The notes under the pieces are model-generated. The model saw only the letters and a program-made list of their open reading frames with translations, was not told where the DNA came from and made no database searches. Position numbers and translations under genes: made by a program. Shown in pieces: positions 21,742-32,712 of a stretch of 64,000 nt of DNA (positions are counted from its first letter, which is position 1; each line of letters opens with the position of its first letter). This DNA comes from Spongospora subterranea f. sp. subterranea (Eukaryota; Endomyxa: Phytomyxea; Phytomyxea; Plasmodiophorida), in assembly GCA_049724395.1 (NCBI GenBank), contig JAUGWO010000069.1, forward strand, positions 310,001-374,000, in the 5' to 3' direction.

Positions 21742-24220
21742 TCACAGTGAGGAAAAAGTCCGAGCGGCGCAACCCTCTTTTTTGATGTTCGGATGGTGTT
21801 GTACATGTAAATACCTTCCGCGCTCTATATTACTCAGGTATATGCTGATCATGAATAACTGGTAATACCTCCATCGACATCGTCCTGGAACAATACCACA
21901 TGATCTGTATATATCAAACATACTTGTGCTTTGGTCAGGTGTGTCGTCAATCTTCATCACTGACTCGTCAGTGATTACTTTAGACGTTCAGAGCTGTAGT
22001 GAAATAGCGAATGAGTTGTCAAATGCGGACAGTATTCCATGTAGCTTTGTTTTTTGGTTGTATTTACAACTTCAGAGCCTGCTGGTGTTTGAGCATTGCC
22101 GCGTACAAACTGTTCGTAGCAAGGTCATCCAAATGGCGTCGGAACTCTGCGAGTGATACGCTCCACGGGTCTTGCCCACATTTGATGAATGCGTTCGCTA
22201 TCCACTTCGATTGGCGATTCTCGAAATTGATCTCGTTGATGACCGATTCTATTATACCGATCATGTCATCACGAGTTACATGAAACTTTTCACCTACAGC
22301 AAATAAATATTTTGAAAACGTAATTTTTGATTATGTCGTTTTCCTGGGCGAAATTGTGGCGCTTTTTCGTTTCTTAATAAATAAAATTTACTTTGGATAC
22401 GCTGTTTCAAAGCGCGATTGATACACACATCAGGTACCTGTAAAAAGTTGAAATAAACTCCAATCTCAACCTCACAAAAAAAAACTGCAGAATCGGTGTA
22501 AGTCTTTCTCCGATGTACCCTAAGACGATTTTGCCCGGAATACTCTCGTCATTGTTCAAGGTATCAACGAAACTGTCAATCTCTGTGCCATAGTGCTGAC
22601 GGCATCGGTCCACCGTCAATCCTATGGTTCTATTTGGAAATAATTCCATTACAAATCTAAAAACAGAATTAGTAAATCACAGGCTTCGATAATTTTTAGA
22701 AATGAATCCACCTGAGATACATCTTAAAGGTTGTAGTATTCATCCAGTGTTGCTCGTTAAAAGTGATTAACGAGGGTTTGTGGTGTTGATACTGGTCACA
22801 CAGCCGTTTACCAAATTTTCCGGTAAATATTATCATTGCCGGTAATAACTGAGAGGTTAACAGTTCGCACGCAACCATGACCGTTGTCCCAAGTTTCTCG
22901 TCGTGCGCTTGCACAATATTTCCGATATGGCTTTCTCCCGTTTTGCCAAGTCTGTGGCTTTTAAGGCAATTTCATGAAACTTAAAAAAAAAACTGAATAT
23001 AGAGTAAGAACCGACAGTTTCGTAGTCCGAGCTGAAAACCTCATCCGCTGCGATCACGACATCCACGTTTTTTTATCGAAATAACTTTCGTCGATACTCA
23101 GCGTTATTTTCTGCTAATTCTTTCCAGTTCAGAGGAATGCTTTGCGAAACGGTTGGCGTGCGGGTAGAGTACCTGACATCAACTATTCACTGACATATAT
23201 AAGCAAGCTCCTTTCCGAAGGTCATACCGGTTGTCCTGCAAGACCCGGCGCACGAACTGGTGTAGCGAATTGGGGTGTGACTTTTTTGAGGAATCGAGTT
23301 TCGCCGTGAAAAATTTTCGTCGCGAGAAAATTCATTCCTGATCAACTGATACAGTTGCTCTGTAGTGATGAGTCGACCTAACAACCAAAGTTATGACTCC
23401 TAGCATATACTGGTTGCAACCGAATAGTACCAGATTCCCAAGACTGGTCTAACATCTCAACGATACGAGAGCGAACGTGGAGAAATGAGTTAGGCCTGCC
23501 AGCACCGGCTCGTCGTGATAATGTCCCCAGTAGATACTGTAATTGAGCATTATCATTAACCAGTCTTGCTTTGGCTGACAAAGCTTGGCAAGATAACCCA
23601 TCGCTGCCATTGACTAATAAACTTTGTTTCGGTGCATGATCTGAAACGCGAATAACAAAGTGAACCTTGCTATCCGGAGCTGTAAGATTGCGAAACTGCT
23701 CCGAAAGCAAGGATTCAATCGACTTAGCAGTCATCGATGTCAAATGAACACCAACAGCTCTGTTACATTCGATGCTGGTGACCCAATATTTAATGGTACT
23801 GTAGCTGAATTAAGCAGTTACGTAGTGTTAACATTAGAGGAGCAACAACCACCGTGCCAACCTTTGGGGCGTGCGAACACTTTCGAAGTCAGTTGATAAT
23901 CGCGGCGACCCAATTTTGGGTGTAAATAGAAGAAAATTACGGCAGACCTCTGCAGCCAAGAAAGTTCCTTGGTACGCTTTGGGAGCAAAGGAACAATGCT
24001 GCTAGATGGTGAAGGTTGACTGTTCGACAAGGTTGACACAACATGCGAAACCTGAGGGGAGTTTACATGCCATTATAATACTATCCAACATAATTACCAT
24101 TTCAAGAATGCAGCGATGCACGTCTTCACTATCAGGGTGCATCTCTGATATCGACATCTCTGATTGAACAAAACAGGTTTTAAGCGGATCGGCGTTTGGT
24201 TTCATGTTCCACCAGGGCAT
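21742..24220 (-). pseudogene. DDE_1 transposase region of copy B
   Basis: The same modules as in copy A are readable in minus orientation: SWLQRSAVIFFYLHPKLGRRDY (about 23930-23995), TLSRRAGAGRPN, VVIAADEV (about 23045-23065), LLPAMIIFTGKFGKRLCDQY, FNEQHWMNTTTFKMYL, GLTVDRCRQHYG (about 22600-22620), LTPILQ and PDVCINRALKQRIQ. Copy B preserves GLTVDRCRQHYG in phase with its preceding exon, whereas copy A has lost phase there. I cannot decide by eye whether all gaps are introns, so the call stays between gene and pseudogene. Confidence 0.65.
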
Positions 24221-25087
24221 CTAGTTTTGAAGCCAAATCAAAATTGTCTTTATGCGATGACTGCCATAAAGTATCTTCTGATTTCCCGCTGCTTTCGCCG
24301 GCTCTTTGCCGCCAGGAATTGATGATTGGTGGACGGTTGTCAACGGGGTAACGTCCGGCCGAGGAACGCCGTCGCGTGACGAAAACGACCACTTCTCCGT
24401 CTTTTTCCGCTGGGCCAAAACAATGAGAATCGGTAGAGTATGAATTAAAAGAGTTACAACCTTGGCAGGATGCTCTTGACCGATAGCCATCACAACTTCA
24501 GTTCGCCTCAAGAGATTCAGATAGACAGTTGCTGGTAAACAAAGGCTCTCAGAGCCTAGCAAAGCACCGAAGTGGTTCAGCTGATTTCGCTGACACGCGA
24601 TTTCCGATTGGAGATGCCACTGATTTGACTTCCCAAATGTATGATGAAGAACAAATGCATTAACCAGTGGAAGCCGAACAAGCATCCGAACGGCTGGATC
24701 GGTAGAGTCGAGCATCATTACTGACGGTCGGAACACTTCACCAAACACGTTTATGGTTATGACATCGATGCCGACGACAGCAGTGACAAAAAACGGCGTT
24801 GTTTCATCCGCATACTTCTTTGGATCCCCAAGGTGCGTGTTTGCGTAATCCTTCGCATTTTGTGCCCAATCACTGTATTTACTTACGGGGTGAAATCGAA
24901 CCTCTTCCCTCAAAACTTCACGAAACATATGTTCCTTCAACGCAAGTCCGTTGGCAAAAGGGACTGAAGGGTGTTTCGCCAATGCATGGTAGAAGCAGGC
25001 ACCGTCCCCTGCAACATCAGAAAACCTCAAAATAACGGGGTACACGTCTGTCCCGGTACTCGAGCGAAACTCATAAACATAGGACAT
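24221..25087 (-). CDS. OTU-domain cysteine protease encoded by pogo-OTU copy B
   Basis: From ATG 25087 the frame runs 288 codons without interruption; an in-frame ATG at 25303 offers a longer version. The OTU signature SDVAGDGACFYHAL is at residues 23-36, with D28 and catalytic C31. The presumed catalytic His is H158 in KSNQWHLQ. OTU domains are papain-like deubiquitinases. Here the domain is not followed by a known host protein but by the transposase region of the same element. Between OTU and the downstream frame, a shift of reading frame near 24221-24390 suggests an intron, so a single OTU-transposase polyprotein is possible. Function in the element is unknown; protection of the transposase from ubiquitin-dependent degradation is a plausible guess. 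Confidence 0.78.
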   Translation of the reverse strand: MSYVYEFRSSTGTDVYPVILRFSDVAGDGACFYHALAKHPSVPFANGLALKEHMFREVLREEVRFHPVSKYSDWAQNAKDYANTHLGDPKKYADETTPFFVTAVVGIDVITINVFGEVFRPSVMMLDSTDPAVRMLVRLPLVNAFVLHHTFGKSNQWHLQSEIACQRNQLNHFGALLGSESLCLPATVYLNLLRRTEVVMAIGQEHPAKVVTLLIHTLPILIVLAQRKKTEKWSFSSRDGVPRPDVTPLTTVHQSSIPGGKEPAKAAGNQKILYGSHRIKTILIWLQN

Positions 25088-25437
25088 GATGTTCGAGAGA
25101 CAGATTTGAATTCGGCAGTGGGTTCCCGCAGAATGCCACGATATTTTTCTTGCCGTCAAAACGTGAAAAAGTGCGACGAGCAAAAACGGAGATTTTTCCA
25201 GGTGGCGCATGACAAAATTACTCAATTTTTCAAACGATTTTTGTTTCAACAAAGTGCGTGAAAAAGTGCGATGAGCAAAAACGGAGATTTCTTCAAGTGG
25301 CATGACAAAATTACTCAATTTTTCAGATTGTTTATGACAAATTTTTTTCCATTTTCACCGCACGAATAAAAAAAGTATATATGCCGTGACATTATTAGCA
25401 TCCATCATGTGGATGGATAATATTGTCATCTACGGTA

Positions 25438-27090
<1,653 letters not shown>

Positions 27091-27163
27091 GTTTCCTGCA
27101 TCGCACAACCTGGGGCGAATATTATTAAACCAAAATGCGAAAATCCCTCCCTAGTGTAGTGAG

Positions 27164-27728
27164 TGTAACGCGTTCGAATTACCAACGCTATTCGTACGAC
27201 GTAATATGATGGTCGCCTACGATGTAAGGCAACAATAATGACTCGGATCGGCAAGATATCTTGCACAACCAATTGGTGATAAATCCGAGTGAGGTTTATT
27301 TAGATACAAATACACCATGACAGGGTGAATGCGCGGGATGAGTGGGGCCCGCGCTCAGGAAATGATTTTCCCATCTCCTTCGCCAGCTCCGCAAACTTCC
27401 CGGTCCGATTGTCGAGAATATACTGTTCGAATGCAACCGGAGTATCTTCCATAATGATATTGGCCGGCTCCCAACTGTTGTCCAAATCCTCGAATCCGGC
27501 CCAGGCAATCAGAACTTCCCAGTCCTCCGAGTGAGTTGGCGAACGGCGGATATCCCGCGCATTTACCCTGTCATGGTGTATTTGTATCTAAATGAACCTC
27601 ACTCGGATTTATCACCAATTGGTTGTGCAAGATATCTTGCCGATCCGAGTCATTATTGTTGCCTTACATCGTAGGCGACCATCATATTACGTCGTACGAA
27701 TAGCGTTTGTAACCCGAACGCGTTACAG
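27164..27728 (-). mobile_element. Foldback structure around a chromodomain fossil (Ty3/Gypsy chromovirus)
   Basis: Two arms of about 176 bases (27164-27339 and 27552-27728) are near-perfect inverted copies. The roughly 210-base centre, read on the minus strand, encodes a chromodomain: EVLIAWAGFEDLDNSWEP followed by an acidic helix. Such chromodomains sit at the C-terminus of integrases of Ty3/Gypsy chromoviruses. Only this tail piece is present, so the element is a broken fragment. The high similarity of the arms suggests the inverted structure is fairly young. Confidence 0.72.
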
Positions 27729-27940
27729 TGAGTCAACACGGCCCACTCTGAATTGAGTCAACTGTGTGCAGTAGAATCTGTCGCTAGCGCCATGCGTGAC
27801 TCAATCCTGGAACTTGCTGGATGGCGTCTAGGTGGCGACCATCGTCGAATCCCTAGTCATTCTATAATCCCCGTTCTCATATAAACAACGCAAATCGCCA
27901 AAGAAAACGTTCCTAGCAAAAGCACTCAACTATCACAAAA

Positions 27941-28144
27941 ATGTCGGCCATCCGCTCGTTCCTCTACGCCCTCATGTTCGTCATGCTGATCTTCGCCAGC
28001 GTTCAAGCTCAAGAACCGTCGGCTGAACCTGATGTCACCGTTCCGGCAACGGTGGCCGTTGAGGATACCCCCACGGCCGACGTGCCCTTGGAGGACAACG
28101 CGGACGCCCTGGAAGGAGATGACAAGCTTGAGGAAAGCGATTGA
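27941..28144 (+). CDS. Small secreted acidic protein
   Basis: A 67-codon intronless frame starts at ATG 27941, about 40 bases after an A-rich leader. Residues 1-23 are a classic signal peptide (short N-terminus, hydrophobic core LYALMFVMLIFASVQA, AQ/EP cleavage context). The mature 44 residues are very acidic and rich in E, D, P, A, T and V (PTADVPLEDNADALEGDDK), without cysteines. A TATAAA-like CATATAAAC lies about 65 bases upstream. No family is recognised. Small secreted proteins of this kind in parasites can be effectors, but nothing here shows that. Confidence 0.6.
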   Translation: MSAIRSFLYALMFVMLIFASVQAQEPSAEPDVTVPATVAVEDTPTADVPLEDNADALEGDDKLEESD

Positions 28145-28209
28145 ATAAATCACCCATAAGATCGATCGATTCGTCGATGTTCGACCCGATAGACCGTAAT
28201 ACCTAATTT

Positions 28210-30236
28210 TTATTTTGACGATCGGCTTTGTTTTCTTCTGAATCGCGCGTTTCGGGTTTTCTTGAGCTCTTGCCAGGAACAGGTGAGATTCCTATCCGTT
28301 CGATACGGCGCCAGCTGCTTAATCGAGACGCGCGCATTCAATTCGTTGTCCTCCGTGTTCAGGATGTCCTCGATCGACATCCCGAACGAATGCGCCGGAA
28401 CCGACGTGTATCGGAATCGGGCCTTCTGCCCATCCGCCAATGTGTCCTCGAAGTCCATGGCGTACAGTTCTTCGAGCAGCGCCGCTGTATTGTTGGCCGT
28501 TTCCGCCTCCTGTAAATGGGTTTCAGAACAACGTCGAACGCAACCGACAGGTTGATATGATTACGGCATCGTCGTGCTCGTTATCATCGTCGGCGGATTT
28601 GGATCGTTTGGAGTTCTTAGGTTTGGCGACGGATTTGACCGTCTCCTTGGCCTCGTACCAGTCGTCGTTGTACAGGTTCTCCATCTTCTTGTCGAATTCG
28701 TCCGGGTCGAAATCGCCATTGAGGTCGAGCTGCGATAGGATCGCCGCCTTCTTCTCGTCCGAATCGGCCAGGCCGATATCGCCAACCTCTTGGATCGCCT
28801 GCAGCCTCTCATCCAGCACCTGCTGTCTCATCCTGGCGATATGCTCCAGTTCTTCCTGTTCCTATCGTCATACACACAATGAGGTTCGATTCGTTGTCGC
28901 CGTGATCCAACGACCTGTTGCAATTCCCGCTTCCTCAAGTTCTTGGCCTGTTTCACTTCCTCAACCGCTGCCGCTTTCTTGGCACGTTTTGCCTCTTTTC
29001 GCTTCTGCCGGCGAATCGCACGTCGATCATCAACCCGTCGAACCGATCCCTCGACCGTTCGTGAGTGGGTAATAATTCTGTCAAGAGCAATTACCAATCG
29101 CCAATCCACTTCATGTTGTCGTAAAGACCAAACCTGGCGCTGTCAGGCTCTTCGAATCGGAAGTTGTATTTGGCTTCGAATGAGTCCTGAGCATCAAGGA
29201 ACTCTTCGTCGTCGCTGACGTCGGCCTGGTCGAGGTCCACGTTCGGTCGGATGGATTGGACGATCCCGGATGGAACATACGATGATGGGCGCTGTTCTTT
29301 CCACCATTCCCCAGTGATGTACTCCTTCAAAAACTGATCTTCCGGTGTCAAATCCTACGAACACCATTGATTTTAAAACCATCGGCGCGTCGAAACAATT
29401 GAAAATCACATTTGATTCAAAGCGTTGTAGCGATTTATGTTCCGGAACGGTTTGTAGTTTCTTCTGCTTTTCCCGCTCGCTGACGAAATTCGCATACTCG
29501 GGATCGGCGTTCCCTTCCTGAAACAAATGACAGAAATTACGCGTTGGGTCAAAATTATATGGGCTGTGGAGAACGGGTTACCGTTCCAGTTCCGGGGCGA
29601 ATTTTCAGATCGAATTCGTCTTCATCGACTTCGGCGTCTATAAATGCTTGACGCGCTCTCAGCTGGTCATTTGCCGGGATGAAGACATTCTTGTCCTCGT
29701 CGTCAGAATCCTCCTGCACTGTTTGCTCGATAAGAAATCCCAACAAATTTCAGGAATAATTACGTCAAATTGTGCAGGATCAGCAATAAGTTGCTCGGTT
29801 AAGACTTGCTTGAGGGTTTTCGTCTTTTTCTTCGGACGATCTTCCGCCGAGGACTCTTCCGGCGAATCGGGTTCGTCGTCGGCATAGAACTTGGCCGATG
29901 GATTGTAGATGATCGGGTCCTTCCGCTTGATCATCTCAATGGTCGACATGATCTCGCGATCCAATCGCCCCGTTAACAGGGCACCGGATGTGTCCTCCTC
30001 TTCCGATGACGATGATGAGGACCCGTCGGCCTCCTTAGATGCCTCACGAGCTCGCAATGCATCTTTGACCGATTCTGAATTCACGTCATCGTATCAGCGA
30101 AACAGAAACGGAAATTCGCGGAAAACGATGCAAAAAACACAGTTTTCCGACAATTCCTACTCTTTGTCAGCTGTTCTTTCCGCTTATTCTGTTCATATTC
30201 AGTTTTGAACTTCTCGTTGACACGAAGCTGATCCAT
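28210..30236 (-). CDS. KRI1: KRI1-like ribosome biogenesis factor
   Basis: KRI1 works with KRR1 in nucleolar 40S subunit assembly. The best start is ATG 30236 (MDQLRVNEKFKTEYEQNKRK), which matches the family N-terminus; an upstream GTG extends the frame but is unlikely. Exons carry an acidic Ser-rich tract (SSSSSSEEED), MSTIEMIKRKDPIIYNPSAKFY (about 29870-29950), DQFLKEYITGEWW and FEAKYNFRFEEPDSAR (about 29130-29345, the KRI1 hallmark). Then come a basic RRQKRKEAKRAKKAAAVEE helix (about 28940-29050), LNGDFDPDEFDKKMENLYND and the KRI1_C domain (ARFRYTSVPAHSFGMSIEDI, about 28320-28430). At least five short introns separate them. The C-terminus is RRKQSRSSK, ending at 28210. Confidence 0.92.
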
Positions 30237-31035
30237 GGTTGGGTTTCTGTCTGATCCGTAACGGGCGAAGCTCAGGGGTGAAAATTCCACGGACTCCGAG
30301 GGTCACCCCGTGACCGGCAATTGGACATGGCCGGCGACCATGCAACACCACGATCCATCGCCACCATCGAAATCACGATCGAGGGTCCACCAGCACCGTA
30401 CAGCTAATCTATTGTGTTTTAACTTCACGACCATAGCCCTTTGCCCCCAAAAACCTGCGGTTCTTGTGTATTTCGATCGCGAAACACACGATGATTCTCT
30501 CTGCTGTACTTTGGAACTCAGTAATTCGTATCGGTTCTTGGGTTAAATTTCAGGCTAAATAAATATATAAAATGGCCAACAATTGTGCTATTTATTCTGG
30601 CAAACACATCGGCTTGAGCATATTCCCGAGACTTTCCCGACCCTGCCGTACGACTTTGGGTCTGAAGCCGAACCAGATTGAATATGTTTGTCATTCTGGA
30701 GATGGCTGTGGAGCTGCTCAAAATCAAATCGGGCCATTTGATTGAGCAGCACGATTTCCGTCCGCGCTATTTGTCAAAATCGGTTCCATATCGGAACTGA
30801 TGATCCTCCTGTTGACACTTCGGTGATGAAGATTTTTCCACGATCTGAACGTTAACAGGACAGATGATGTCGCGTCAGATCAAACAAAACAACCACAAAG
30901 AGAAAAGAGATTCAATCGTGTTTTGGCCTTCTTTCAAAAAATATGGTTTAGCGGTGGTGATCTATCAATCCCATCAGGTTTAATTGGATTGATCTGGCGA
31001 TCCCCGGGGCGCATGGCAGAACGTATTCTGCTCGG
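30237..31035. other. Divergent spacer between KRI1 and a phosphatase gene
   Basis: About 800 bases separate the two divergently transcribed genes and should include both promoters. Short frames on both strands do not match known families. Nothing else is recognised. Confidence 0.45.
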
Positions 31036-31999
31036 ATGGGGCTTGAGCGGGTCGATAACTTTCGCGATGTGCACCAGATCTGCCACAAAGTTCGCCCAGG
31101 CCGATTGTATCGCTCTGGCCACACCCTCTTCGCAACCGAATACGACGTTCAACAGATCCTCGACGGCTGCAATGTCAACATCGTTATCGATCTTCGCGGC
31201 AACGGCGATCAGGAAGTGATTCGCCACCTGAAGGTGCCGTCGTGTTCGAATCCGTTAACGAAACGGCTGGCGCCATTATCGTTGAACGACGTATCCAACG
31301 ACGGCCCGATCGGATCCCCATCGGTAATTCGGGTACCGTTGGCCGGCCGTCGTCAGCTCTTGGGCTATGTCTGGTCCAATGCCACCCTGATGGAGAAAAT
31401 TCTGTTCCTGGTCTATCTGCTCTTCTGTCTCAAGGGGCGGATCGTCTCGATTTTGGCCAGTATCTTCGCTCGCCAAGGGTTAACGGGATATAGCAATGGT
31501 TGGGCGCGCGTTCCTCTCTGCGATTGCCGTTCCCCCGTCTGATGGTTTCTGGCTCAGCGATTTTGATCTGTTCAGGTCCAACCATCTGTAAAGTTTTGGA
31601 GCTCGTCGCCAATAATGCCGACAAAGGAGTATTGATTCATTGCAGGTTGGTTCAGTTTAGGGCAACGCCGTTCTAACGAGTTGATGGTGGTTTGGTTTTA
31701 GTCTTGGAAAGGACAGGACAGGGTTGATTATCGCGCTGATTCTGTTAATATTGGATATCGACCACGATAGCATCGTTGAGGACTACGAAGAGAGTGGAAG
31801 AGTCGTGAGTGAGGAGATGCGAATGGCGTTATTGCCGAACATGCTCGATAAGGACGTGTTCGCTAAGACGGATGGGGTTGTGATCAGGAATATGATCGAG
31901 TTCATTGATCAGGAATACGGGGGGATTGAGGAGTATCTCGACAGAATCGGCTTTCGTCAATCACATCGTCAATTATTACGATCGAAGCTACTCGCTTGA
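31036..31999 (+). CDS. Tyrosine/dual-specificity phosphatase of the Y_phosphatase3 type
   Basis: From ATG 31036 the protein begins with the family motifs NFRDV (residues 8-12), RPGRLYRSGHT and IVIDLRGNGDQEV. The middle section has a hydrophobic segment (LMEKILFLVYLLFCLKG). After an intron ending at 31575 and another at 31646-31701, the active site reads HCSLGKDRTGLI, a perfect C-x5-R phosphatase loop. The C-terminus (DYEESGRVVSEEM, GGIEEYLDRIGF, LRSKLLA) matches the family. Such enzymes remove phosphate from phosphotyrosine or phosphoinositides; the substrate here cannot be told. The intron preceding 31575 has an uncertain donor. Confidence 0.85.
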
Positions 32000-32011
32000 A
32001 GACCCCCTTGT

Positions 32012-32026
32012 GGGGGGGGGGGGGGG
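32012..32026 (+). repeat. Poly-G run, 15 bases
   Basis: A run of 15 G follows the phosphatase stop codon by about a dozen bases. Long G runs are rare in this window and are prone to length errors and slippage. Confidence 0.9.
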
Positions 32027-32085
32027 CCGCACGAACATACCCCTAAATGTCGCCAAAAATCTGGCGAGTAAACCAATACATGGCA

Positions 32086-32712
32086 TCAAACATTTGTGAA
32101 GTATATTGTTAATTCCGGAAATCCCCATGAATATTGATCGGGAATGGTTTCGAGTAACTCCATCCTCACCGCATGTCCATGATTACCATCCGCTTCAACC
32201 AATGCACTTGAAATCTCGCCGTTGCATTTCCGGCTAGCGACTACGGATCGTTCGCATGTTGCACTAAACGCCTTCCGTGATGCTCGATGTGCATTGTAGC
32301 AACTAAACCGCAAAGCGCCGTATACTCTGTTTAGTCGGACCATCGCTTCCCTCATTTCATTTCGGGAAATGGTTCTCGGTTCACAATTCCGCTTACTGCC
32401 ATCTGTACCAGTCCCATGGCGCCATGCCGCTTGGCCACGCAAATTATTAGGGTTGCGCCTGACTTGCTCGAAACGTTGCAGCAGTTTTGCCCCGACTGCG
32501 ACACACTTGTTGTACACGCGTGCTGTGTAGTTGAGGAGTGGGGGAACAAGAGGGTAACACCAAATTACGACTTTGGCCTCTGCGATTGGATCTGCATAAA
32601 CCATTGGTCCGTGTAATGACGCAAACAGGGTTAGTTGATATCGGGTGTGGTCGCTGGCGAACCCCGGTGATATATGATGTACAGCCTGGGGAGTCTGGTC
32701 AATGTTGCACAT
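32086..32712 (-). CDS. Hypothetical protein, divergent from importin-5
   Basis: An open frame of about 208 codons on the minus strand. The first Met codons overlap the importin start region, so a start at about 32604 (MVYADPIAEAK) is more likely. It contains a hydrophobic section near the N-terminus (VVIWCYPLVPPLLNY) followed by a basic, Cys-containing region. No family is recognised and codon use does not settle whether it is real. It could be chance open frame. Confidence 0.35.
   Translation of the reverse strand: MCNIDQTPQAVHHISPGFASDHTRYQLTLFASLHGPMVYADPIAEAKVVIWCYPLVPPLLNYTARVYNKCVAVGAKLLQRFEQVRRNPNNLRGQAAWRHGTGTDGSKRNCEPRTISRNEMREAMVRLNRVYGALRFSCYNAHRASRKAFSATCERSVVASRKCNGEISSALVEADGNHGHAVRMELLETIPDQYSWGFPELTIYFTNV

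Larger units (their letters stand above)
21617..25435 (-). mobile_element. Pogo-like transposon with OTU protease gene, copy B (inverted)
   Basis: This 3.8-kb copy is the reverse complement of copy A with only scattered differences. Its outer end at 25435 has the expected CCGTAGATGACAATATTATC repeat followed by TA (25436-25437). Its inner end lacks the last 27 or so bases and the flanking TA: at 21616 it joins directly to the broken mariner-2. A short stretch near 25200-25300 is tandemly duplicated relative to copy A (two copies of the HLEKSPFLLVALFH-type segment). Confidence 0.87.

Noticed and set aside
14139-25435. The whole cluster as one Polinton-like or Helitron element because of the OTU protease
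   Set aside because: No polymerase, helicase, Rep or capsid genes are present. Each element has its own short TIRs and TA duplications, and the catalytic motifs are pogo and mariner types.
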